From Gnetum montanum (taxonomy: Eukaryota > Streptophyta > Gnetopsida > Gnetales > Gnetaceae), in the NCBI GenBank assembly GCA_015680685.1, contig MNCI01005541.1:111228-175227 (forward strand): a DNA stretch of 64,000 bases, written 5' to 3'. Below are positions 11,300 through 22,790 of the stretch, piece by piece. The translations under genes and the position numbers were made by a program. The stretch's first letter is position 1, and each line of letters starts with the position of its first letter. Below the pieces are notes generated by a model. It was given only the letters and a program-made list of their open reading frames with translations. It ran no database searches and was not told where the DNA came from.

Positions 11300-12735
11300 A
11301 TTGCTACGGTTGGGTAGGGAGTTCCCCTTGCATTGTTGGAGCAGGAGGTGTTATGGGAACCACTACTGGTGGAAGAGGTGTCGATGGATTAGGAGGATGG
11401 TGTGGGTATGGAGTGTGTCTTGGAGGAGAAGGAGTCCTTCTAAAGTACTCCTGAACTTGGTAGTGATTGTGGAGAGTTGAGTGACTCATAGAGTCACTTG
11501 GAGAAATCGGCTGCTGCACATAATATCCATAAGGGTCAGGCTACCGGTAAGGGTATTGATATTTCGACGATGGCATCCCGCATGACTGTGGATATTTCCA
11601 TTACTGATGTTGTCCGATGGGTTGTGGTGAAGTTCCACTTGGATAATACGTTAAGGGTTGGTGGAACTGCCTTAGATTACCTTATGGATAAGGTAACCTT
11701 CGGGGTGTTTACCGTTGGTTGAGTCTTGGATTAAGCGCATACACCCCAGACTCCTGTAGATGTGAGATAATTGGACAACATCCCTTAGAATGGTCATAGT
11801 GGTAGATCTCACATCCATCGTTATCGTCTGTGTCAGAGTCCACAGCCACATCGGAGTTAGTGATTTTTCCCTTATCCTTGTTATGTGCAGGGCCTAAATC
11901 TCTCCACTTTTTCTTACCTTTGTCACTACTTTGTTCTACCTTAGACTCTTCTACAATTTGTAAGACTTTCCCATCGAGGTCTCTCATTTTTTCTACCTTT
12001 ATCCTCTCCGTTGTGTTCATGATGGCTGTGCCCAGATGTGGAAGGAAAGGGTGAGTGATGTGAAGAAGGGGAAGAAGAAGGGGAACCATCACCATGACGA
12101 TGTTTCTTGCCTTCTCTTCGGTTGCTACGGACCCGATCGTGGTGACGATCTAAGTGCCCGTCCTTAGCATGAGTGGTTATCCCCTCTATGAACAGTTAGT
12201 GTTTACAAGCATCAGAACCATGGTTATGTATCGTTGATCGTAGGTTCTGATACCTAACTTCCTCATCATCGTTAGAAGGGGGAACATTGTTTGCTAAAGA
12301 ACCTGTTATAAGGGGTTCCTCATCTCCTATTTTGCTAAGGACGTGCAAACCTTTGCCCTTCAAAAGTGTATGTTGACTCTCCTTCCTTGAGTCTCTCATA
12401 CGTTATGCTTCTGTGGGATGATAATCCCTCGTATCAAAGTCTTCCACAACATATTCAGCATATAATTCAGTCATGCCAATCTGTGCCAAGGCACGGAAAA
12501 GCATGCAAGAGACTGATCGATCTGGGGGTAACACGATGTTACCTTGCAAATCTCTCCATCGTAGCTATTCATCTTGATGGAGGATAAAGGTAAAGTCTGG
12601 AATATACTCATCAGGATGAGTATAAACTATCTTGTATTGTTTAGGACTTGGCTAAGTTCGGCTATGTGTTTTATGTTGTCAACTGTCTCGTGTATGGTCC
12701 TTAGGTGGTGAGTTGCTCTTGTGAGAAGAAGACAT
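11300..12735 (-). pseudogene. E4 gag remnant without capsid core
   Basis: The start codon at 12735 begins MSSSHKSN, matching the gag starts of E3 and E5, but a stop follows after 18 codons. A second open stretch (12399-12196) has the acidic PPSNDDEEV segment. A third (12095-11709) has the basic and acidic linker and the zinc-knuckle-like motif CEIYHYDHSKGCC. The capsid core of the Retrotrans_gag type, present in E3, E5, E6, E8 and E10, is missing between them. A Pro/Gln-rich C-terminal region (about 11520-11300) leads into PR. Gag normally forms the particle and binds RNA; this one cannot. Confidence 0.75.
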
Positions 12736-12858
12736 TTTTATCGGTGTGCTAATTCACCGTTATACAAATTTTTTATCTTGATTAACCCGAAGGTTCATTA
12801 AGGCTCACAACGATGTGAATGATATCCTTTATGTTCTATTCAGCGCACAAACACTTAG

Positions 12859-12876
12859 TCCCCGCCAACGGCGCCA
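12859..12876 (-). promoter_or_regulatory. E4 primer-binding site, tRNA-Asp type
   Basis: The minus strand reads TGGCGCCGTTGGCGGGGA, one base from the complement of the plant tRNA-Asp 3' end (known for Athila). It lies one base inside the 5' LTR and fixes element orientation. Confidence 0.9.
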
Positions 12877-12877
12877 A

Positions 12878-13874
12878 TGATGAGTGGCGAGGTACCCCTA
12901 CACTCAACCATACAAAACGAGCGTAGCATGTGCGATCCGGTCGAACTTCGCAGAATAAATGCCTACACGCCCTATGGAACACTTGGGGTTAATCATTCAT
13001 TGTCTTCCCATACTTACTTGTGGTTGTCACGGTGTATGGTTAAGTAAGTCCGAGGTATATGATTTTTATAGTCTTTTATGTTTTTCTCCTATGCTATCGA
13101 GGTGAAGGGTTGAGAAACTAACTAACTCTAACTAATGAACTAAGTATAAATTAACTAGCATCAGCATCCGTTCCCACTTACCGTACACACCCTGAACTAT
13201 GCAACCGTGGCTACCAAACACTAATCGTTACTGGGATCACCATGCGTAACGCACATGCTTGAAATGGTTGTACTGAGGCACTTAACTAGCCTAAGCATAA
13301 TGAGCATCTGTTCCTTAACTAGTTGTACACATCCTTAGATGCTCGTAATCAAGTCGTACTCATTCCACATTCTAGGAGTTGAGGGTAAGAAAATCTAATC
13401 GCGATGAGCAACCGATTCCTTGATTAGCCGTAAACATTCGTAAATGCTCGTAATCAAGTCATACTCATGCCACGTTACTGCAGGGTAATAAATAATAGGT
13501 AATAAATAACAAGTAATAAATCCTATTCCATGCACTGCAAGGTTTATCCACAAAGCTCATCTTTATTTCCGTACACAACTTACGTTCAAGTACAATGTTG
13601 CTCGAATAAAGATCCGTTCACTTGGGGACTCCTACTGCAGGCACATGGAAAATATTCTATCTCTGGAGTGATCAATCTGCCAGAGTTTCCCTACTTCTAG
13701 CCTAGGATGGGAAATAAGGGGAGTGCCGCCTCTTATTTATAGATTTGGCGGCGGACCACAATATTGCATACGCGACATCGTAGGGGACGACGCGATATTG
13801 CGTACACGATATTGCATGGGATGTGATATTGCGATGACCACGATATCGTGGCTCATGCGAATCGCGTCTCATCA
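12878..13874 (-). repeat. E4 5' LTR
   Basis: It runs TGATGAGTGGCG to TCTCATCA (997 bp). It matches the 3' LTR with scattered, mostly CpG-type changes, but has about 40 extra bases in U3 near 13785-13845, where GATATTGC/GATATCG palindromes are multiplied. Its structured U5 units are at 13300-13363 and 13404-13468. On the plus strand its left end abuts the PBS. Confidence 0.93.
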
Positions 13875-15404
13875 GCTAGGTTGTGATTATGGTAAATTGA
13901 TTCTTTTAATAGCATTAGCGAAAAGATTAGAAAAAAGGGTGAAATGCATAAGTGGTCCATTATTAAATTCTAAAAAGCCCCAATGCAATGGAATGCTTGA
14001 AGAGGGTTAAATAATTCACAAAAACAATAAAATAAAAAGAGGATTTCACTGAAAAACATTATGAAGATGCACAAAATTAGATGTCATTAATGGGGCATGC
14101 AAAAGGATTTGATTGTGAGAATGCCTAAGGATGAAGAACTTAACTAACCCAACCAAAAGGTATGCAAGTGGATCCTCCCCAAAGTAGGTACATGTCCTTT
14201 GTTGTCCTTGCATATCCTCAAACCAAGGAATCCACAGGCCCCATGGGTTATTAATGGTTACAGAAAGTTAAGTACAAAAACCTAGAAGAAACTACCTAAG
14301 AATTTTGACACATCAAACCAAGACATTGAACAAGGACATAAACATTGGTAATGAGGTGAGAAATGGAAAGCATAGATAGAATAAGAGAGAGAGTGGAATG
14401 GAGTTCTCGATTAAGATCACATGAAGTCCCTTATGAATTTTGTGGTTAAATGACTTGATAAAATCTATCCTTAGTCTAGACCAAAACCAACCATGTTCAA
14501 TGACTTCGTATCACCACTCTAAGATTGGTCCACCCCCTTGAGACACAAGAGTGCTCACACAGAACAACCACCATTCCTTATTTAAGAAGAAAAGAAAAGT
14601 AGGAAGTGAGAAATGGCCTTGGTTAGAGGGGGCCTTCAAGCATGGGTAACATGTCTTTCTAGTCCCATAACCAATGCTTATAGCCTATTTATTTTTTCTA
14701 AGGGGTGTGCTTTGAATTCCCATCATTTTTTATAAGAACCACACCATGCAAAGACTTATTTAACTTCCTATTATTGGTTGACATGGAACGGTAAGAAATC
14801 CATGAAAACATCTATGCACCCAAGTAAGTAGAAGAGTCCAAAGAGTATTGAGTCCCCTTGAAGTCACCCCTATTCAAATCTTTGAGTCCTTTCCAAGTTT
14901 GAAAACTACCAAGGTCATAAGTTCATTAAAGTTTTATTAACGAAAAGGGACCTCACACTTCCAGAACTGGATACACCATAGAGTTTGTGAATAGGTGGAT
15001 GACATGGACTCACTACTTGTTTAAGAAACCATGTCTTAGTTATTAGTAGCAAAATTCAAAGCTAGAATCCAGATACTAACAATCAAATAACTAGATAGCA
15101 CATGCTCACATCAAGCAAACCATACTGTATCCAATGGGCAATAAGGCACGTTATTATTAGAACACAATAAGAAAATCACACCAAATAAAGAAAAATATAT
15201 AATAAATTGTAAAATATTCAAGAAAAATAAAACATACTAATGATGTTGTAAAACAAAAATTGGAAAAAATTAATAAAGTAAAAATAAAAAGGTTAAAGAT
15301 AAAGAAGGCATAAAATAAAAAGTTGTAAAAATGATAAGGTGTGAAACAAAAACATGTAAAAAAAAAGATGAAAAATTGAGGAGCCACTTATATGATTAGC
15401 ATGA
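13875..15404 (-). other. E3 3' noncoding region, proximal part
   Basis: This continues E3 on the right of E4. It is colinear with the E4 3' region: GGATCCTCCCC near 14171, AAGGGGTGTGCTTTG at 14699, AACCACACCATGCAAAG at 14737-14753, A-rich GTTGTAAAACAAAAA repeats at 15200-15365, and a decayed purine motif (CATGTCTCCCATGA, plus strand) near 15408. No coding region was found. Confidence 0.65.
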
Positions 15405-15559
15405 ATGGACATGTCTCCCATGAATAAGTCTAAAAGATTCAGCTTGGCTGTTAATGAGGCATTTGTTGCACTGGCTTGCTTAACGTCATGAAAAGGTTTG
15501 ACTTTTTGTGTGTTGACTAGTTGCTTTTTGTTTGAGCTCTTAAGTTTATAAATTAACAT

Positions 15560-16660
15560 GGCCCAAGAAGGAAAATTTTCAAAAATTATATAAGGATCTT
15601 CCTATAGTGTTTGGAACTTGGTTCATTGTGGTACATGTGCGGGGTTCCAGTAGAGGACTTTATCTCTTGATTAAAATGTGAGTTTCCTAATTCTAAGGTC
15701 ATAACATTTTTTGTTAAATGCCTTATGCAACTTGTTAGATGACAGGGCCACGAATCGATTTTCATCTAGTAGGTTGAGATTCATTAATCTTTCTTTTTGT
15801 GCTAGACTTAAGTCAAGGTCAAGGTCATAGTCTTTTGAAAGTGTATGGAGCTTGGATTGAATAGGAAGAGTTGGCAATTTTCTGTACATCAACTCATAGG
15901 AAGAGTAGCCTATAGGGAGCTTCCAAGTGGAGTAGTAGGCCCAGAGGACATCATTGAGTTTCATGCTCTAGTCCCTCCTATATCTATTAACTATTCTCAT
16001 TAAGATCTTAGTGATTTCCCTATTTGTGACCTTAGCTTGACCATTGGCTTGGGGATGATAAGGTGTTGTTAATTTATGCTCAACCCCCAAGCGTTGCATG
16101 AGCTTCTAAAAGGTAGTGCCTATAAAGTGGGTTTCATTATCAAAAATTAATGCAAATGGAACACCAAACCTATTTAAAACATTCTATTATACAAATCGAT
16201 CAGTAGTAGAATATGTACAATCGATGACAACTACTGCTTTTGCCCATTTCGTATATTAGTGAACAGTGACTATGATGTACACCTTTTCATTTGACATGGG
16301 CATGATGGGCATGATGGAATCCATGAAGCCAATGCCCTAGATGTCGAAGGGTTCCAATGGTTAAATCCATTGTTGAGGTTCCTCCATTCAAGCGATCGTC
16401 CCACCATCGCATTGGCAATGTTCACAAGAGCTGACAAATTGGTAAGCATCCCTAAAAAGTGTTGGCCAATAATATCCTACCATTAGGATCTTGATGGTTG
16501 TGTCTCCCTGCATAGTGGCCCCCACAAGGACCCTCATGAGCATATTGGAAACTGTGTAGTTGATTAACATTGGGGACACACCATCGAACTAGACCATTAG
16601 TGCACACCTTGTAGAGGTGCCCGTTAATCTCCATGAAGCATTTCACCTAGTGGAAAAACT
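15560..16660 (-). pseudogene. E3 integrase
   Basis: Ty3/gypsy-type integrase, which inserts the cDNA into host DNA. The N-terminal zinc-binding part is seen at 16640-16390 (KVCTNGLVRWCVP, then AHEGPCGGHYAGR, then CEHCQ). The core is decayed between 16380 and 16000. The C-terminal part is clear at 15964-15671 (LWAYYSTWKLPIGYS, then YELMYRKLPTLP). The element breaks into at least three frames with stops, several of them TAG where relatives have TGG or CAG. It follows RH without a gap. Confidence 0.85.
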
Positions 16661-16799
16661 GTTGTTTCTTTCAATAGTCTAGCTCTTGTGACAACTCTTG
16701 AGTGAGAAGAAGATAGGTGAGAATGTCATCATACCATTTAGGCTCAATGGATAATTGTTCAATTATAGCCTTGGAAAAGAGGAGTTCATCAAGAAACTA

Positions 16800-17280
16800 A
16801 TCAGATAATGGACTTTCCTCCTCTTTGTTGTCCCATCATAACCAAAATAAGTGGTTAGCTACCACATTCTCAGTTTCCTTTCAATCCACCATTGTAAGAT
16901 TGAATTCCTACAAGATCACTAGCCATCGCATGATACAAGGGCTCACCATTGGCTTATTCATCAGGAAGAAAATTGCACTATGGTCCATGTGCATGAACAT
17001 CTTGTATTTAAGCACATAGTGCCTAAACTTCTCTAGAGCATACACCACTGCCATTAGTTCTTTCTTGATTGTGATGGAATTCAACTGTGCATCCACAATG
17101 CTTTGACTTGCACAATGGATGTAATATGAATGTTTCTTGTCATTCAACTACGTAAACATAGCCCCCAAGGCATGATTTCATGCATACGTCATGACATAAA
17201 ATGGTCCGGATTAGTTTGATGCTCGTAGAATTGGAGTTTCTATGAGTTTCTCCTTCAGCTGTTGGAATGCATTTTCACAT
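16800..17280 (-). pseudogene. E3 RNase H domain
   Basis: Gypsy-type RNase H, which would degrade the RNA strand during reverse transcription. The open piece 17147-16908 contains YYIHCASQSI, KKELMAVVYALEKFRHYVL and a DHSAIFFLMN segment typical of the family. The N-terminal strand with the first catalytic Asp lies upstream near 17200 in a decayed frame. Stops follow after 16908. Confidence 0.85.
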
Positions 17281-17289
17281 TCCTTAGTC

Positions 17290-18190
17290 CAAAAAAATGG
17301 AGCATCTTTCTTTGTTAGCTTGACCAATGATTTTGTGATCTTAGAGAAATACTCTATGACTCTTCGGTAGTAATTAGTGTGTCCAAGGAATAACTAGACA
17401 TCTTTTACAATTTCTACTTGACGGGTAATCCCTTAGATGATCCTAATATTTTTAGGATTGATCTCAATTCTCACTTGTGAAATTTTTTGCCCCAACATAA
17501 TGCCCTCCTAGACCATCAAATGGCTCTTCTGCCAATTGAGCTGAAGATTGGTCTCTATACATATTTTGAGCACTTGCTCAAGATAGTCTAGGGCTTGCTC
17601 AAATGTAGTCCCACAAGTGGAGAAGTCATCCATGAAGACTTCCATCCCACTACCAATCTGGTACTAAAAAATACTCAAGACCAGGCATTGGAATGTGGCA
17701 GGGGCATTGTAGAAGCCAAAAGGCATCTTTCAATATGAAAAAGTCCCCCATAAACTCGTGAATGTTGTTTTAGCTTAATCATTTGGCACCAATTGGATTT
17801 GGTTATAGCCATTATAATCATCCAAAAAACTATCATAACATTGCCTAGAAATGATGTCCAACACCTAATCCACAAATGAAAATGGAAAGTAATCTTTGAA
17901 TGTTGCCATATTCAATAGTTGGAAGTCGATGAAGACCCATCACTTGTTACCTTTCTTTAGCACAATCATGAGTGGGCTAACCCACTCACTATCCAAAATG
18001 AGATAGATAAACCCCACCTTGCGGAGTTGTTTGATTTCCTCTTTGATGATCTACTTCAATTTCGGGTTCAACCACCACTGTAGCTATCTCCTTGGCTTCA
18101 TGGTCGAATCAGTGTAGATACGATGCTAGCATACCCTATGATCAATCCCTGTGAATTTGGGATATGACCAAGAAAATATTGTTGGCCATC
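17290..18190 (-). pseudogene. E3 reverse transcriptase
   Basis: Reverse transcriptase of the Ty3/gypsy class. Visible in order on the minus strand are a LNPKLKQI start near 18070, DSEWVSPL near 17985, the SFLDDYNGYNQI block near 17815, a truncated GTFHIERC segment near 17730, the catalytic FMDD box (17624-17640), and the LFLGHTNYYRR segment near 17370. It has several stops and shifts. E5 inserted at 18209/18210, just before the RT start, and the upstream linker resumes at 30440. Confidence 0.85.
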
Positions 18191-18348
18191 TATTGATCAC
18201 ATTCAACAATGATGAGTCATGTTTAGTTAGCTACATCAATGAGGCCTCATCGATGTGGCCTCATTGACTGGGCTTGGTCGATGAGGCCTAGTTGATGCAT
18301 CTTACCATGTGTCCATGAGGCCCCATTGATGTAGTGTTGTTTTTTGGC

Positions 18349-18356
18349 TATAAATA
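18349..18356 (+). promoter_or_regulatory. E5 TATA box
   Basis: TATAAATA lies 140 bases into the LTR and 130 bases before the R hairpin. The same box is conserved in the other LTRs (for example 52938 in E9, 62457 in E10). Confidence 0.75.
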
Positions 18357-18479
18357 CACATGTGCAACTACATGTATCGTAATTAAAGATTGTAGTTGCA
18401 ACAAATCTCTTGTAGTTTTTCCATTTAAAAGTTAGAATTTTTCCTCGTGTGCCTATAGCAGGAGTCATGAAGTATACAA

Positions 18480-18535
18480 ATCTTTATTTGAGCATTGTTG
18501 TACCTAAACACGACAGTGTGTGTAGCAATAAAGAT
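18480..18535 (+). promoter_or_regulatory. R-region hairpin with poly(A) signal (E5)
   Basis: ATCTTTATT (18480-18488) pairs with AATAAAGAT (18527-18535), which contains AATAAA. An inner ACAC/GTGT stem lies within. It is probably the R region and 3' end-forming site. Confidence 0.6.
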
Positions 18536-19146
18536 GAGATTTTTTATAAAACTTGCAACACTTTGGATAGATTAGCTATTTTATTTATGCATTCAATGTT
18601 CTCAATTATTTGTTAAATGTTTTCAATTAGTTATTAAATATTTTCTAGTTATTACATTAATGAAGCAATTAAGCCAAATAGATTACATACATAAGTACAA
18701 CTGCTTCAAGCATAACACGTATTCGCTCGGTAATCTTTGCAACGTTATTACTTGGTATGCCCAATAGCATAGCACTTGGTCACCCAGTAGTGGATACGTG
18801 GGTTCATGACGTGTACGAAAAGTGGGATCGGATGCTTATGTTAGGATTAGTTAAATGCTAGTTAATTAGTTAACTTAGATTAGTTAATTGAATTTCTTTT
18901 ATCCACATTTTGAGCACCAAACTACAAAACACAAAATGATAGAAATCGAATGCCTCAATTACACTTAACCATACCAACAAACATCACAAGCGTAATTGGG
19001 AAGACAACGATTGACCTTAGGGCTAGATTCACTTCCTAAAGGACTAGTGCACCAAAATCGATAAAATCCATGGAATTCGACCGGATTGCGTGTGAACACT
19101 TTGTGATTCATATGGTTGGGCATAGGGGTACCTCATCACTCATCAT

Positions 19147-19164
19147 TGGCACCATTGCCAGGGA
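19147..19164 (+). promoter_or_regulatory. E5 primer-binding site, tRNA-Asp type
   Basis: TGGCACCATTGCCAGGGA differs from the tRNA-Asp complement at three places, each a G-to-A change at a former CpG. It starts one base after the LTR. Confidence 0.88.
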
Positions 19165-19304
19165 CTTTGTTTGTTGAAATGTGCACTATTTAAGATTAGG
19201 TGAATACCATTAATATCGTTGTATGAACCTAAAAGTTAATATCATTCCCATTATACATAGAATTATAAAAGCATATTGATAATTTTATTTTATTTTTTTG
19301 AAAA

Positions 19305-21160
19305 ATGTCTTCCTCTTCTTGCAAGCACAAAGATACCAAACCACTAGTTCCACAACAATGCAAGGTGGTATATACTCATCTAGATGAGTTTGTGCCAAAC
19401 TTCACCTTCATTCTACATTAGGATGAACAACTACAATGGCATGATATGAAGGACAACATCATCTTGGCCCCTGATAGATCTATGCCTGGGATGTTGTTGA
19501 AAACCCTTAATAAGCTGAGCATAATAGATCTTCATGAAGAATACATTGTGGATGGTTATGACACTCAAAACTACTATCCCACTATAACACAATGCAAATA
19601 AGATAGACTTCAGGACAAGCTCCACGATGCTATGAAGGGGAAACATTTCACTAACCCCTTGTTCCTATTAGATCAAGAGGACAATGAGGATCCTCCCTTT
19701 GAAGGTTCTCAACATGAAGATTCTCCACCCCCTAATACTGGTGATGAGGGTGTGAACCTGAACCTGCAATCCACTATCCATAAATTAGGTTCAAAAAAAA
19801 GTGATAGCCAAGGTAGGGACTCAGGCAAGCACCACAATAGCAAGGGATTTAAGGATGGTGATTGTAATAAGCATAAGAGTGGTGGAGAACACCATAGTTG
19901 TGGTGGTAGTCCACCTTTGTCTTCATCCTCTTAATTCAATTCTAAACATTCCTCTTCATTTGATGGTTTTCATGGAAGCCACCATTAAAACAATTGTGAT
20001 GAAGGTGATCAATGAGATAACAATGACCATGAAGGCCACCAAAATTGAAGGTGTGGCTGAAACCATCATCAGCATCATCGACACAATGATGATGATGAAC
20101 CTCTATTAGCGACTTGAAGTATGCTCAACATTGCAGAGGCAATTAAAATTCCAACCAAGCACATAAAAATAGTCAAATCAAGCACTTAGACATGAACAAT
20201 ATCCCAAGATTTGAGGGGGGATACAACTCTTATCCATAGACACATCTACAAGCTTTTTATAATTCCTGTGCCTTACAAAACATATAGAATGAATGGTAGA
20301 AACTCAAGGTTTTCCCAAGGATACTTATCAAGGAAGATGAAAGTTGGTACTATTCTTTGGAGCCAGAATCTATCTATAGATGGAGTACCATGTTAGAGCT
20401 ATTTAATGAAAAATACTAGGCGTACTCCAGAGTGTTTAATCTGAGAAGGCAAATCCAAGGCTAGAAACAAGGAACACATGAACCCTTGGATGCTACCATG
20501 AGCTGATACTATTCACTCTTACATCGATGCCCTGGCCATGATTATTCTCAAAGGAAACAACTTCACCACATCATAGATGGGCTCAGAGTAGAAACAAGAA
20601 GAACCTTTGGGGTGTATGCCCAAGGAAGATTGTCTGAACTAAGAGCTCATCAAATCCAAAGGCTAATCAAGTAGGTAGAAAAAGAATAAGATGAGCTACA
20701 AAAAATGGAAAGTGCTAAAGAATATAATAGGGATCATTCCATTAGAAAATGGGAGGTTCGATTTTGTAACAAGGAGGAGTCACCCCTCAATGAAGTGATG
20801 AACAAAAAGACCTTTCCCATCCAAAACTTTGTTTTCCACATTTTGGCCAAGGTTGACAAGTTATGGGACTCTTTAAATAAAAAAAATTTCAAACTGCTAT
20901 GAAGATTGCTGAAGAATCCACAGAGCAAAGTGGTGATTGTAATTGCAGAAGGTGAAACAAAGTTGAACGTGCCTACCAAAGAGGTAAGGGAAAAGCTGCT
21001 GCAGTACAAAAAGTTGTGGAGTTTGACTCTAATGATGAAATTAAATGTGACATCTATCAATATGAACATCCAAAGGGGTGTTGCCTTATGATGTCACACT
21101 TACAAGAGTTTGAAGTGTATGCATTGAATCCTTGCCTAGCATGTAGGCAAGCTCCAAGAT
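19305..21160 (+). pseudogene. E5 gag
   Basis: The capsid/nucleocapsid precursor begins ATG at 19305 (MSSSSCKHKDTKP), 140 bases after the PBS. Recognisable parts are VVYTHLDEFVPNFTFIL, an acidic segment (19680-19750), a His/Ser/Gly-rich basic region (19800-19930), the capsid start NNIPRFEGGY (20190), a WYxSL/SIxRW capsid block (20345-20390), a DGLR segment near 20575, and the knuckle-like CDIYQYEHPKGCC (21046-21085) with Tyr in place of the second Cys. Several stops (including TAG in place of Trp or Gln) and shifts break it. Confidence 0.85.
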
Positions 21161-21859
21161 GATTACCTTACCCTAAAGGCAACCCAAGGCAATTCCACCA
21201 ATAGCAACAAGCTTCTTATCCAAGTGAAACTCCTTCACAACCTTATGAACAATACCAACAGTGGTACCAACCACAATCATGGGGAATTCCACCACCAAGG
21301 CAGTAGTACCCTTATAGGCAACTAGATCCATATGGGTACTATGTATAACCTGTCTCCCCTAGAAGTTATGCAAGTCATGCATCATTCTAGCATTACTATT
21401 ACCCTCTAAAGTACCACTGAACACATTCACTATCTACTCGAGGAAAAAAATCCATATTCATATCCATACCATCCTCCACATCCCTTTGCACATGCACCTC
21501 CACCTTCAACCTAATTACCTCCTTCTCCATCCATGTAGGGTGAGATTCCCCCACAACTGCAACAACAAAATGCTACGAGGGTTGTACACTCATAACCAAT
21601 GTTTCAGCCAAGTGGTCTAGACAATCTATCAAGGAAAAGACCCTTCTTTTGACCCAATAGTCCTCTTAAACCCCCATAATCTAGTCCAACTGATCATCTT
21701 GCATCTCCAACACCCTTATCCTCTACATCAAACACCTTTGAGTGCCCTTCAAACCAAGTGCTACCTAGGATCTGCACTATGATGCTAACTCATGTTGTTT
21801 CCAACTAGATCAAGGCTAGCAATCTTCCTATGAAAAGATCTAACCTAAGAAGTCCACTC

Positions 21860-22200
21860 ATTTCTCTACAAATCATTAGACATGAGCCATGCAAAGCTCT
21901 TCTTGACTCTGGTTCTAGAGTTAATCTCATCTCCCATGACATGTACAAGGCCTAGAACCTACCACCTCTTAAGAAGAGTAACATTCATCTGGAATTAGTA
22001 GATCAGTCAATTACATTCCCTCTGGGATTAGTAGAGGACATTATGACCATAGTTTGTGAGTAGTCCTATCCTATTGATTTCCTGGTGATCAAGGTGAACA
22101 ACTGCAAAAGTAACTTCCCCATCATCATGGGAAGAGCTTCGTTAAGCATAGTCGATGCATGAATGGTCATAAGGGACCTATTTTTATAGATATGCAAGGA
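21860..22200 (+). pseudogene. E5 aspartic protease
   Basis: The active-site segment CKALLDSGSRVNLIS is intact near 21890-21930, followed by the KSNIHLELVDQSITFPLGL-like region and the C-terminal PIIMGRA segment near 22115-22135. A TAG breaks the frame just before the Ser-Tyr-Pro stretch at 22060, where E4 has TGG. A Pro/Gln-rich stretch (21160-21860) separates it from the gag knuckle. It would process Gag-Pol. Confidence 0.85.
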
Positions 22201-22439
22201 AAATGAACTAGGAAAGATTGAGAAGAAACATATTCCATGCATCGTGTACAGTGATAATGGGTGAAATTGCATGTAAAAGATTTGGTTAATTAGAAGTACA
22301 CACATTAAAACATGCAATTAGTGTGCACAAGAGATCAATATTCAAAGGTGTCTGTATGTAGTAGCCACAAAATAGAAGGGCACCCAGTGGTTGATAACTA
22401 ACTCAGATAGCAACACACTATGCATGGAGTCAACCGAGA

Positions 22440-22790
22440 GCCTAACATGTGCTTATGTTGAAGGCATGAACAAAATTGAACAAGTTCATTTCCAATTCTC
22501 TAATGAAGATGATGATACCTATTCAGGAGAGTTGGAAATCCCTAATCACTTTAAGTAGGATCCCTTAGAGCTAAAAATTTTACCAGTCAAAATGGAGTAT
22601 GCATTTTTAAAGAATGGTAAACTAGTCATAATTAATGCCAAACTTGCTCCTGAACAAAAAGAAAAGTTGTTGAAGGTGGTGAATAAATGGTCAATAGCCT
22701 TTGCTTGATTATATCTAGAGCTAACAGGAATCAACCCAAGGATATGCCAACATTGCATCTACACCAACCTAACCATGAAGCCTAGATGGT
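22440..22790 (+). pseudogene. E5 PR-RT linker
   Basis: This poorly known linker is conserved in all copies here. It has an ELEIPN segment, then MEYAFLKNGKLVIINA and LAPEQKEKLL. In E3 the matching segment (30657-30440) is the site where E5 inserted. A TGA ends the frame near 22708. Confidence 0.7.

Larger units (their letters stand above)
7389..13874 (-). mobile_element. E4: internally deleted, non-autonomous Athila-like element
   Basis: Both LTRs are present (7389-8346 and 12878-13874), with a perfect 5-bp TSD GCTAG (7384-7388 and 13875-13879), a near-perfect tRNA-Asp PBS and a polypurine tract. At 6.5 kb it keeps the gag N- and C-terminal parts and PR, but lacks the gag capsid core and all of RT, RH and INT. 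The LTRs are about 95% identical by eye over the first 190 bases and still rich in CpG, so it is among the younger insertions. It must have moved using proteins from relatives if the deletions came before insertion. Confidence 0.93.
18210..19145 (+). repeat. E5 5' LTR
   Basis: It runs TGATGAGTCATG to CACTCATCA (936 bp). U3 (18230-18335) is filled with GAGGCCTCAT-type palindromes. The TATA box is at 18349-18356, the R hairpin with AATAAA at 18480-18535, and U5 carries TTGGTNNNCCCARTAG repeats near 18740-18810. The PBS follows at 19147. Confidence 0.93.

Noticed and set aside
15157-15387. Phe/Tyr-rich frame like a transmembrane protein
   Set aside because: Same T-rich repeat region in E3; no conserved frame.
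20734-21069. 111-codon minus-strand open frame
   Set aside because: Antisense to E5 gag; a shadow of Lys/Glu-rich coding sequence.
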